Shown: positions 30,545 to 39,837 of the stretch, one piece after another
Layout: each line of letters begins with the position of its first letter
How positions within the stretch are numbered: the stretch's first letter is position 1
Source: Chrysaora quinquecirrha
Taxonomy: Eukaryota > Cnidaria > Scyphozoa > Semaeostomeae > Pelagiidae
Reading direction: 5' to 3'
NCBI GenBank assembly: GCA_014526335.1
Contig: JACTAT010000348.1
Location: 229,598 to 293,597 of the forward strand
DNA length: 64,000 bases
Position numbers and translations under genes: made by a program
Notes under the pieces: generated by a model
Told to the model about the DNA's origin: nothing
What the model saw: only the letters and a program-made list of their open reading frames with translations
The model's database searches: none

Positions 30545-31753
30545 GACAGATGAAGACTAATAATTATCACATTGATTAAACGAATTGATTTTATTGATAT
30601 TCAATACGGGAGTAGAATGCGGAAATATGGAGGCGCAGTAACGTAACAGTCTGACTTGGTGGGTCAGATACATTGGGCGTTGTGTCTGTAGCAGACGTTG
30701 TTGGCGATGAATCGTTTGAGATCACAGCTGCGTTTGTGTTGACTCGAGATAGGGTTGTCTGTTCCTAGCTGTGTTTCGTCGAGAATTATCCTTTGTTGCG
30801 TTATTATGAATGCGAACTCCGTGGAGGCCCGTATGATGTTTTCCTTTGCATTTAGCACAACGGCCTCTTGCAGTTCAATTGGCGACATGATGGCCAGAAT
30901 ATAAACAGTTTAGACAGAGTTTGTTACGAATAACCGTAGTTGTTTTATCGTTAGCGGACATGGGGAATTGTGAGGTGGCATGGGGCCCCGTGCAAAATTG
31001 GCAATGTGAATTGACGGTTGTAGCAAGCGTACTCGTGGTGGCCTGAGGCCCTAGGGTTTCGTAGCGTGACGGGGGTTGGTGAATGGCTTGAGATTTGTTA
31101 ACGGCTTGTGACTGTTCCTCACGGTTGATAAAGTTTTTGAGACCTTTTGTGAAAAGTTGCAAATGGAAGTGCTGTCCTTTACCACAATCCCCAATAGATT
31201 TTCTTACTTTGGGTGGGAGCTTTTCCTCTAAGATGGGTATGATAAAGGGAGTAGAGGCGTAAATGTCTATCTGTAAGGCTTCTTATGAACGAATGTCCCC
31301 CATGAGAGAGTTGTAAAATTGCCTGAGGCTAGAGTCTACAAGGGCAGGCTTTAGCATTTTCAATAGATTATTGACGTGGGCCTGAAAAATGCGTCTTGGC
31401 AGACAAAAATTTTCCTCGAGGGTTTGTTCAAGGACGGCGTTATTTTGCTCGGAGGGAATGATACCCTTAACAGTTTCTAATGCGTCTCCTTGCAGTTGGC
31501 CCATGAGATACGTAAATTTAGCAGATTTTGGGAGATCTTGCGATTTGCCTACTTGGGATTGAAAACGTTCCCAAAACGGAAGCCATTCTGTGATTTTTCC
31601 GTCGAAAGTGGGAAGCTTTGACATTTCCTCGTTGGAGAAGAACGGATTGTCGAGTAAACCAGATCCTTCATTGTAGATTTTCGTAAACGTGCGACGGAGC
31701 TGTCTTCTGTGTTGCTTCAATTTCTCGAGCGGACTTTTCTGTTTTGGCGGCAT
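30545..31753 (-). pseudogene. BEL/Pao gag
   Basis: ATG at 31753 (MPPKQKSPLEKLKQHRRQLR). The DUF1759-type core includes KLPTFDGKITEWLPFWERFQ and KSAKFTYLMGQLQGDA. After frame changes at about 31283 and 31165 the zinc-knuckle part follows (HCQFCTGPHATSQFPMS and LCLNCLYSGHHVAN), with some Cys/His lost. Further frame breaks near 30880-30550. Gag would coat the RNA genome. Confidence 0.8.
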
Positions 31754-31830
31754 GGTTGAATGAATGAAGACAAGAAAAACGACAAACTAACGAATAACCA
31801 TGAATGAACTCAGCAATACTCAGACAAACT

Positions 31831-31843
31831 GGTCAGGGCACCA
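31831..31843 (-). promoter_or_regulatory. tRNA primer-binding site of the BEL/Pao element
   Basis: Minus-strand TGGTGCCCTGACC starts 3 nt inside the LTR end. TGG at its start matches the CCA tail of a tRNA. The tRNA type was not determined. Confidence 0.65.
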
Positions 31844-31846
31844 AAG

Positions 31847-32020
31847 TGTGAAGCACAGAAAGAGACAGTCGTGCATTTTATACATAAATATATACAAAAC
31901 AACCTTAAATTCAAAACGTGACTTTACGTGAACTTGGCTAACTACAACATGACTAAAAGCTAAGAATAAGAAAACAGGAAAAAGCATTTTATCACGTAAT
32001 CTCCTACCCAGTACTTGACA
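31847..32020 (-). repeat. 5' LTR of the BEL/Pao element (about 174 bp)
   Basis: On the minus strand it begins TGTCAAGTACTGGGTAGG and ends GCTTCACA, in TG...CA form, just before the primer site. TATAAAATG (31882-31874) is a probable TATA box 30-35 nt before the 3' end. Without the second LTR the ends are inferred. Confidence 0.6.
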
Positions 32021-32120
32021 AAAAGAAGAATATATATATATATATATGTTAAAACGAAATGAATACAGTACGCAAGTAAGAATATAAGTTAAAACACAGA
32101 AGATAGCATTAACAGAAACA

Positions 32121-32185
32121 ACTTGTTTTTGCTACTATTTTCATCTGTTCAAGCGGACTCTTCAGGCTTAAATTATAAATTTACG
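32121..32185 (-). ncRNA. Hammerhead ribozyme remnant (PLE terminus)
   Basis: Minus strand: CTGAAGA at 32165-32159, stem II GTC/GAT, GAAA at 32142-32139, A-T pair closing an ATAG loop, A17. Cut between 32133 and 32132. Stem I starts with two G-C pairs and, past a 2-nt mismatch, A-T pairs. The 5' arm (TTTAAGC before CTGAAGA) is the same as in the ribozyme at 26995-27054. (TA)n follows at 32196-32224. Confidence 0.55.
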
Positions 32186-32192
32186 GCAACAA

Positions 32193-32224
<32 letters not shown>

Positions 32225-32327
32225 CTGACTTGAGTAGAGAGTGCCTATCCTGGCTATAGTGCTCGATATACGTGAGTATAGAGCAATTATAAAGCAGAAT
32301 GAACACATTAAAAAACAGACATGTCCT

Positions 32328-32369
32328 TCTGTAACTCTGAGTTTCGTGCTTACGCACTCGTCAGACAGA
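32328..32369 (-). ncRNA. Type I hammerhead ribozyme, left arm
   Basis: Mirror image of the ribozyme at 32642-32683, on the minus strand. CTGACGA at 32364-32358; cut between 32333 and 32332. Confidence 0.88.
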
Positions 32370-32641
32370 CTATACCAATGAAAAAATTCCGGATTACAGC
32401 AGAACAATGACTCACTACTGAACAAAAGATCTGAGCTGATATCCAAATGCCGACATGAAAACAAGTTTTATCTGATGAACAATAGGACGCTAAGTAATTA
32501 AATTAAATAACAATAGGACGCTAAGTAATGGGACGCTAAATGAGTAATTAACCAAGATGTAAAAATAGTATCTTTTGTCTTAAATTTATCACCTCTTGTA
32601 AATAAGTACTGCTGTAATCCGGAATTTTTTCATTGGTATAG

Positions 32642-32683
32642 TCTGTCTGACGAGTGCGTAAGCACGAAACTCAGAGTTACAGA
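32642..32683 (+). ncRNA. Type I hammerhead ribozyme, right arm
   Basis: Stem I TCTGT (32642-32646) with ACAGA (32679-32683); CTGACGA 32647-32653; stem II GTGC/GCAC with a GTAA tetraloop; GAAA 32666-32669; stem III ACT/AGT over a CAG loop; cut 32678/32679. Every invariant core base is present. Confidence 0.9.
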
Positions 32684-33972
32684 AGGACATGTCTGTTTTT
32701 TAATGTGTTCATTCTGCTTTATATATATATATATATATCAATTTCGTAATTATATTGAATTTTGCATTTTTAAAAGAATTTTTTTAGCAATTGCAAAAGG
32801 CTCAATGGTACCTGCGCTAATAGAAGTATGTGATCTATTAATTCAATAATATTATTACAATACTAGTTTGCAATCAACTTGCTAGAATAGAATTTCTCAT
32901 TCAGAAATTTCAAGTTTACTGGGTTTCTTGAAAAGATGAGATCCTGTGACAAGTATTTTGAGATAAATATTTGAAATGGGCAGAAATGTGGGGTGGATAG
33001 TTTACTTAAACAATGATATCTTCATTTTATTTTATTCAATCTCTAAGAACAAAATTTACTTAAAATCTTAAAAATTTCCATTGGCCTGAAACAGAATAAT
33101 GGCTGAAAAGTTTGTATGCCTTGTTTCTTTTTGAAAATTTGGCAATGGCAACATGATCTGGTAGACACCTTTATTTTTGTGATTATTATTTTGATATGAC
33201 AGCAAAAAAGTTGAAGGTCGTCCAGAGGAACTTTGGTTAAAATTTAAACATACACATTAGAATGAGGATGGCAAAAAGCTAGTGATAGTCTTTGGTATTT
33301 GCTGAAAAGAATATTTGAAACAAATATTTTTGCACAGTTAAGTTACAGTGGTGTTAACTCTTATCAGCAGCTTGGTTGACAAGCAATCTGGAGCATTGAA
33401 GGTACTTTTTTGCTTCAATATTTTCGCATATTCTAGTTGGAGTGGTGGTAACTCTTGGTCAAGCATTGAAGGTACTTTTCTTGTTACATTTATTATATTC
33501 CAGAGAGCAAAAGCAATTAATTTTGTTTTAATTTAAACAAGGGAATATCCATAGCATAGTTTATGATAATGCATTGCTAATGTATTAATATTTATTTCGA
33601 AATGTACATGTAAAAATATAAATATGATTGGCATACATGGAAGTTGGCACGCATAGAAATGGATAAGTAGATTATGTAGGGTAGTGAGGATGATTTAGCA
33701 CACTCTAAAATCATAAAAAAAATTTTTCAGCATTTATTGAAATCATTTCAATCAAGGTGACTCCAATGAGAAGATTTCTCCTTGTGTATTTTAAGATGTG
33801 GAATTACAAACCGTTGTGGACAGGCTAGGAACAAATTGAAATTAGGAAAGGTTTCAAAACTTAACAAGAAGATCATGATTGAACTGTATGTAATCAAACA
33901 TTTTCTTTAAGTAACTTACAAGTTATACTTGAAATCATCTTTTTAAACAGCAAACTGCTCGATGTTATAAAT

Positions 33973-34028
33973 AGTTTCATGGCATTGCAGTCATCAGACA
34001 ACTCTGATTGATGCCATAACATGAAACT
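33973..34028. repeat. 56-bp imperfect palindrome resembling two joined hammerhead cores
   Basis: AGTTTCAT and ATGAAACT are inverted ends. Minus strand reads CTGATGACTGCAATGCCATG then AAAC; plus strand reads CTGATTGATGCC, then ATGAAACTAGTA. Both resemble a hammerhead core plus GAAA, but stem II is weak and the plus core has an extra base. Probably an eroded PLE head-to-head terminus. Confidence 0.35.
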
Positions 34029-34041
34029 AGTAACAATTTTG

Positions 34042-34107
34042 CCTATTTATTAAATGACGTAAACATAACCTGTACCCCAAAAAACATTCCCCATTTATTA
34101 AATGATT
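34042..34107 (+). repeat. Two partial monomers of the 60.6-kb satellite
   Basis: CCTATTTATTAAATGACG (34042-34059) and ACATTCCCCATTTATTAAAT (34084-34103) match the core of the 63-bp satellite unit at 60612-61825. Confidence 0.65.
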
Positions 34108-34639
34108 GAAAGACATAACTACATACTATGCTGGAGGATATGGGTTGTAGGCTGCTGGACATTTTTTAACATACAATGTGGCGGGGCAATTTTTCACCAG
34201 CCCCTCCAATTGGCCCACCAGTTGAACATTTTTGCCCCACCTCTTTAATGCCCATTTCATTCAGTGACCTTTTCATTTCCTTGTATTTCCTTACTTTGGA
34301 TATTTGTGGATAAAAGATTTTTAGTCTCGATGTTTTAAATGTCAAATTTATTTTTCTTGCAACTTGAATGAATTAACTAATTTAAATGAATATTTTGAAG
34401 GGATATACACGATGAGATAAAGTATGCTAACAACAGGTGTATATACAATTGAAATCTAAGATTACAATAAAACGTTAGTTAAAATAAAGTGTTTATGAAA
34501 ATATAAATGTAAATATAAATATAACAATAAAATCTAAAGACAAAGTAAAACAGCATTTCATTTATAAAGTAAAAATCTAGATAGAGTGATGATGAGATGA
34601 AAAATTATTTGAAATGCTTTACTGGTTGTTTAAAATTGT

Positions 34640-35650
34640 AACAAACCTTAAGTTCTCTAGGCAACTCACTATATCTCTTCTGCCATAAAATAAAAAGAAT
34701 TTTTCGCAAACTCAAGCTTAACCCTGGGGACTCAAAGTAAAATGCGTTTGTTTTGTGTGTTCATTTTATGCTGGTTCAATTAAAAATAATCTTGGAAGTT
34801 TAAACATAGATCACAATTTAAACTTTATGTACGATTTGAAGAACTTGAATTCTAATGGTGTTTTGTATTGGAAAAGTTTTCACCATGAGAAGAACATCAG
34901 CCCTCTGCTTGATGGATTTTAAGCTTTTGCTCCTGTGTTTGGTTTAAATTAAAGATAACAATGCAATTACTACAAAGTGCTGATACGATAACACTTGAGT
35001 TTTGCCACTTCAGGAGTCAGAAATTGCAAAAGCTTGCATACCAGACCAATCTTTGATGACCCATTTCTGTATTTCTTTTCAATGTTCAAATTTAGAACCA
35101 CGCCATTATCAAGTAATTTACCCAAAAAGTGTAGGTAGTGGTTGAATTTACCAGCACATTGTTGCACTAAACATTGAGTTCTTGATCATCAACTTAGTCA
35201 ATATCCTTTTTGCTGTCCTGAAGAGTATCCATTCAGTTTTCCCTTTCTTCAGAAGTTCATTATTTTCTAGGTAGTGTTGTATTACAGTAATGTCTTTGTT
35301 CAGAATGTTTTAATGACTGTGGTGTTCTTTGAAGAGACATAGATCACCGTTTTGTCTGCAAATTGAAGAACTTAACAAATAAGGTCACAATTTTCAAGGT
35401 CAAAATCCTCGAAGTAAATTAAAAAAGTATCGAGCCTTGAGGCCCTCTAAATTCCAAGCATGAAGGTGTTGAAAGCTCTTGACTAATCTTGACTACTTGT
35501 TTTTGATGGAAAGATAATCGGTAATCCATTTTAGTACAATGCCATGCTTATTGCCACCTTTGTGGAGGGGTAAGACTTCGGCATTCTTGAAATCGTTAGG
35601 TACCTGTCCCATTCTTTTTTACAAGTTAATTATTTTTTACAATGCTGGCA
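34640..35650 (-). pseudogene. LINE reverse-transcriptase remnant
   Basis: Minus-strand translations in mixed frames give the order expected of a non-LTR RT. VPNDFKNAEVLPLHKGG lies near 35600, KWITDYL near 35510, RGPQGSIL near 35430 (the GxPQGS motif), and FADKTVIY near 35350 (YADD-type box with the second Asp changed to Lys). KTEWILFRTAKRI follows, then HYLHFLGKLLDNG with SSKIGLVCKLLQFL, and a C-terminal RYSELPRELK near 34665. Heavily mutated. Probably CR1/Jockey group like the element at 47.6-52.9 kb but not the same family. Confidence 0.65.
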
Positions 35651-36206
35651 CAATGATGGGTGCAACATGGACAGGTCTCTTATCAGCATAATGGGAAAAC
35701 TCTTGCAGTCAAACTTTTGAAAACGGATCCTTGCTTTTCAAAAATGCTGAATTCGAATATTGCCTTGGAACTTTTTTGACCAGAAGTGGCATTTATCGAT
35801 GACATCATAAACTTGCGATACCAGTAGTTTTTCGAGAATATGATCTCACGCATTCAATTAAATGAAATAATTCATACATATTGACAAAGAGGGCAAACAG
35901 ATCGTTTGATTGATATATAATTTCTTTATTTTTTGGTGCATTTTGAATTTTCAATGATGACATCATCAGCTGCTACAGGCAACATAGCAACACTTTCCGA
36001 TTTACAGTGAAACTTTCCTGTAGTCAGAACCATACAAAAATTAACCTCATCAACACCACACTCCTCTGCAGTGTCTTCCCTTTCCCTTTCCATGCTTTGT
36101 CAGTCTTGTTTGGTTTGGCCAATCAGCAGCACTCTCGGTGCTTGCGGTTAAGTAACCGAGCCTGAAAAGTACACCTTAAGGAAGACACTGCCGGAATCTT
36201 TCCAAA

Positions 36207-36503
36207 ATGGCCCATCAGAACACGTTGTTCGATGTTTTGAAAGTAACTCAAGAAAATCTTGTTCCTTGTCCGCATGGAGACTGCATTTCTACATCTCATA
36301 AATTTTATTCTGCTCATGGAGTAGAGCAACACTGGAGGAGATTCCATCGTACTAAAACTTCTTCGAAAGATAGAGCTAATTTTTCTCAAGACAAAGTGTC
36401 GTTGGCAGAAAATTTGTTCAATAAGATTCATTTTGAGCTCATCAAAAAAGTGATAAACGAAAAATTTGTCAACTGGAAAAGAGTAGAGGTAAAACAGGTT
36501 TAA
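36207..36503 (+). CDS. C2H2 zinc-finger-like ORF inside the MULE-like element
   Basis: A 98-codon ORF whose ATG is 12 bp inside the left TIR boundary. It contains NLVPCPHGDCISTSHKFYSA and HGVEQHWRRFHRTK: Cys-x4-Cys, then His-x5-His spacing consistent with one C2H2 finger. A basic helical segment follows (NLFNKIHFELIKKVINEKF). A GT follows GAG near 36488, so the ORF could be a first exon. Family not identified. It may be a captured host exon or the element's own accessory gene. Confidence 0.5.
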   Translation: MAHQNTLFDVLKVTQENLVPCPHGDCISTSHKFYSAHGVEQHWRRFHRTKTSSKDRANFSQDKVSLAENLFNKIHFELIKKVINEKFVNWKRVEVKQV

Positions 36504-36735
36504 ATTAAACATTTTAGTTCTTTTTTGTGCATTCTGTTCTGGCGTCATATAGGCCTTTATTACTAATAATATTAGGTATTTAATTTAGGCCCTCAGGCCT
36601 GCTCGTTTGGGGCTTCTGAACCAAGCCTAATAACTAGCAAGTAGGCTAAGTAAAGTATTATAGGGAATGGAAATGATAACGAAAAATTTTCCAGTATTTT
36701 TACGAAGCAAGCCAACCAGTCTTGTGCCACCAGGC

Positions 36736-37152
36736 CTATAATTTTAATTCAATCAAGAACAAGAGAGTGATGGAGGGTAAGTGAGGGATGACTGTGTGTG
36801 ACATCGGTATTTCAATTAATTTTTTCTGGTACAAGCTGACCAGCGAGGATGTAATTCCATCCAGTTGCTCTTTAACCTGATCTAAGAAAAACTTGATGTC
36901 CTCCAGTTTCTCACCACCACCTTGATCCACTGCACTTTCAACTTGATCAAAGTACTTGATCATCTGGTTGGTTGCTTCGTTTTGCTTTCTCAACAAAAGA
37001 GCTACCTGGTCTTCAAATTGCTCTCTGCTGTCTTCTTGTTGCTTCAGGTTTTGATAACCTTGATCTCCACCGTTTATTTTTGGTTTAATTCTTATTCCAA
37101 TGAAAGTTTTGGATGCTTTGACATAGCTTGACCGAGTGAAGTTTTTCTTCAT
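36736..37152 (-). CDS. Coiled-coil ORF inside the MULE-like element
   Basis: 138 codons on the minus strand. The middle part is strongly helical (QQEDSREQFEDQVALLLRKQ, NEATNQMIKYFDQVESAVDQ, KLEDIKFFLDQVKEQLDGIT), suggesting coiled coil. The end (TLLFLIELKL) is hydrophobic and may be non-coding. Probably a later exon of a transcript that starts at 37562, since an open segment (ISLSEVESLLNEEG) links the two. No family recognised. Confidence 0.4.
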   Translation of the reverse strand: MKKNFTRSSYVKASKTFIGIRIKPKINGGDQGYQNLKQQEDSREQFEDQVALLLRKQNEATNQMIKYFDQVESAVDQGGGEKLEDIKFFLDQVKEQLDGITSSLVSLYQKKLIEIPMSHTVIPHLPSITLLFLIELKL

Positions 37153-37295
37153 TCAGGAAATGGCGCTCCTTGAGGGCCAACAACAAATTCCTTCCTCGTT
37201 CAGTAGGCTTTCAACTTCACTTAAAGATATTTCACCTCCTTCTGAATATTGGAACTTTCGGATTATCAAGGATTTTAGTTAAGTTTGTCTTTTCT

Positions 37296-37562
37296 TTATT
37301 CCTGCGCCAGATAAATCCAATTTCTTCTTGGTGTCGACAGTACTAGGCCTAGGCCTGCCCGTCGAGCTGGACCAACAGCATTAAGACAATGATGCTTCAT
37401 CACTCTCTCGTATTTCAATACTTTCTCCCAATATGTCGATAATGCAATACTCCTGACATCCAGGCGGTTCTTCAGCTTCAGATGAACGTTTTTCTTCCAT
37501 TTTGATTGAAAAACATTATAGTTCGAGCTAGGAGTCAAATAATGCTTTTCACGTGCCGCCAT
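37296..37562 (-). CDS. ORF starting inside the right TIR side of the MULE-like element
   Basis: Starts MAAREKHYLTPSSNYNVFQS about 45 bp inside the right TIR and includes KKNVHLKLKNRLDVRSIALS. The part after residue 65 is Arg/Gly-rich and probably intronic. With 36736-37152 it forms a leftward transcript convergent with the zinc-finger ORF. No known domain seen. Confidence 0.4.
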   Translation of the reverse strand: MAAREKHYLTPSSNYNVFQSKWKKNVHLKLKNRLDVRSIALSTYWEKVLKYERVMKHHCLNAVGPARRAGLGLVLSTPRRNWIYLAQE

Positions 37563-37849
37563 CTTGATTACTATCTTGACTTTAAATTACTATATAGCCT
37601 AAAGATTGTAGCAGTGTCTTCCCCTGCTTCAGTCCTTAGGGTTCCTATCATGCTGGGTTACTTAGACACAAGCACCAAGAGCACCGCTGATTGGCCAAAT
37701 CAAACAAGACTGACAAAGCACGGAAAGGGAAAGGTAAGACACTGCGGAGGAGTGTGCATCAACACTCTAGTTCGTCAGGCACTTATGATTTGCTCTAAAA
37801 CTCGACTTGATTCGGAATTGGATTAAATAAAGGCTATTATTATTTAAAG

Positions 37850-38300
37850 GGCTACCCGGATGACGTTGTATCGAATTGTCAAATTGCAATTCAAAAGGAT
37901 TGTGTGCCTACCACACAAAAAAGTTAGGTTATTGACGAATTTTTGTGCCAGTGTGTTGCAAGGTACGTAGGCCACTCTTCCCAAAGACTATGAGGCAAGG
38001 TAAAACAACACGTTCCTACCAACATTCTTGATGGTAACTTTTGGCAAAGGGAACAAGCACTCTGGAACTCTAGGCAACAACCCACAAATAAACATGACTC
38101 TACCATAGAACAAAATTTGCTAGAACACCCAAAGTGTGCTCAACGAGTATTTTTTTCAAAGGATTGGCAGGGCTACATCCTTGTTTCATCTTAGCGTTTT
38201 GAAATCTATCTACATCAAAACCAAAAAGCCGATTCTGTTTACACAGAAAGATTTTTTTTTCTCACTTGGACTCTTCAATTTATTTTCATTGTTCTTTCCA
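37850..38300 (+). pseudogene. PLE GIY-YIG nuclease remnant (further family)
   Basis: In frames interrupted by stops: DCVPTTQKS, EFLCQCVARYVGHSSQRL (the YVG of GIY-YIG with the following Arg), KQHVPTNI, TIEQNLLEHPKCAQ, then FQRIGRATSLFHLSVLKSIY and KTKKPILFTQKDFFFSLGLF. The last blocks are the C-terminus typical of a PLE group common in marine invertebrates. RT is missing. It begins within 100 bp of the MULE-like element's right duplication. Confidence 0.75.
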
Positions 38301-39109
38301 CTGAAAGAACAATACAAATTCGGCCATAGTTTATCATTTCTGTCTGATTGTGACGTTCATAGTCTGAGGATTTTCAGATAAAAAAAAGCTTTTATTACTA
38401 TTAATTCAATTGCAGAAGAAATAAATTCTGGGCATCGACATTCATATTACAAAAAAGGCCAGTATGCCGATTTAATCATGAACTCGAAATTATTTTTTGC
38501 CTTTCCCGGTGTAATTGCTGTCAAAGTAAGGGATATGCCTTGAATTGGAAGAAAGTAAGATTAATCCACTTTTTGACATATTACATTGTTATGACATCAG
38601 TTTCTATTTTTAGAACTTGAAATTACTTTTTTTAGGCTACTTCTAAAACCCTTTATCCATATGCCAAGTTTCATTTAGCTAGTGTTTACTGTTTTGGAGA
38701 TACAGAGTTGGTGCTTTTTAGGCCCCTCCCAAGTACTGGTGAGTCAAAGAAGCTCAGCTTGAATACTGTTAATCTAAAATGTATACTTTTTACTTAAAAT
38801 GAGCATTGCAATGCTGAATTTTGGTAATTTTAAAAATTGTTATTCATAAGAACAGGGACAGATCCAGCTGCAGCCCATGCTGCATAGGGGGTAGTCAATT
38901 TTTTGTAAAAAAACTTATTGGAAATATCTAAAATACAGCAAAAGTATGTCTTGTAGATTAATTATTTTGAATTATGAATGTTTTTACAACCGTTATACAT
39001 GGGTGATTCCTCAGTTTCTTTTATTTGAATTAATCTAATCCTGAAGAGCGTAAAACCACTCTTTTTACAAAACAGACATGGTAAGGATAGGAATTTGTCT
39101 CTGTGGAAT
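38301..39109. other. No gene recognised
   Basis: AT-rich sequence with no open frame carrying a motif and no repeat structure that I could see. Confidence 0.5.
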
Positions 39110-39837
39110 CATGGGCAATAATGCACCGTGTGTGTAGCTTAGAAATAAAAAATCATTAGGCCTACCTCAATAATGCAGTCTCTCTTCTTTCATTTCTCTG
39201 CTGCAAGTCTTCGGCCTAGCAGCCATTACTGGAAATCAAATTAAAACTGACTCGCCTGCGAACGGTTAGCTCCTGCACAGCGTACTTTCTCGTTTCAAAG
39301 TTCAACAACCATAAAATATGACTGAGTACGCAACGAGAGCATTTTCTCTAAGTGAGGTGTCGTCCACAGCTCGACCAGTTTCACTGACAGGTCATCACTT
39401 GAACAAAAGAATGGAAAACAAAAGGCTTCGGTAGGTCTCTATTTTTCACGGGGGTCCATATCCAACCTTCTGCTCTCCTTCCGATTTGGTTCAAATTACA
39501 TAAATTGAAAATTGTTTGGGTATGATCAAGCTTCATGTTTCATATTTCTGAATGATTTTGCAAATAACATACTTTATGGCAAATACAGATTAGAAGTCAC
39601 GGTTTAACTTCCGTTGTTGAAATGGTTGAAATTTGTCAACAGCTAAACTTCTTTCGATGAAAGGGAAATTTTTTCTTTATTTTATTAATTTTAACCATTT
39701 TTGTTTCTCATTTCGACACAATATCATAAGATACATGGTCTACTGGTTACAACAAAACAACAAAACGTAGGCCTAGGGTTACGATGATTTGATTGTGCAA
39801 GTGCATAGCAGACTGCTTGCTATTATTTCTTGTTATA

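Larger units (their letters stand above)
27066..32020 (-). mobile_element. BEL/Pao LTR retrotransposon, 3'-truncated and degraded
   Basis: Minus-strand order: 5' LTR, primer-binding site, gag, aspartic protease, RT/RNase H, integrase. No 3' LTR is found, and coding homology stops at about 27071, next to PLE ribozyme sequence. Numerous stops and frameshifts. Order and motifs are those of BEL/Pao. Confidence 0.85.
32291..32720. mobile_element. 430-bp inverted-repeat element with a hammerhead on each arm
   Basis: Arms 32291-32402 and 32609-32720 are perfect 112-bp inverted copies; the 206-bp spacer is unique apart from a tandem CAATAGGACGCTAAGTAAT. Each arm encodes a complete hammerhead, and the flanks are (TA)n (32196-32224 and 32722-32738). 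There is no coding sequence. Interpreted as joined PLE termini or a non-autonomous, retrozyme-like derivative mobilised by PLE enzymes. Confidence 0.75.
32739..34640. other. No gene recognised
   Basis: AT-rich non-coding sequence with short repeats only: a duplicated GCATTGAAGGTACTTTT (near 33395 and 33462), the palindrome at 33973-34028, partial satellite monomers at 34042-34107, and a small GGGGCAA...TTGCCCC hairpin at about 34183-34240. Confidence 0.5.
36057..37756. mobile_element. MULE-like element with long TIRs and 9-bp duplication, carrying ORFs
   Basis: Terminal inverted repeats of about 140-150 bp (36057-36195 and 37608-37756) start CACACTCCTC[TC]GCAGTGTC and are close to 88% alike by eye. 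The flanks are direct repeats CATCAACAC (36048-36056 and 37757-37765). TIRs over 100 bp with a 9-bp duplication are the Mutator pattern. No transposase is present. Inside are ORFs reading inward from each TIR. Each TIR contains a CCAAT-type TTGGCCAATC box, which could act as a promoter. Confidence 0.8.

Noticed and set aside
35941..37860. Host single-copy gene pair
   Set aside because: All ORFs lie inside long inverted repeats with a 9-bp duplication, so they are treated as transposon cargo, although a captured host exon is possible.
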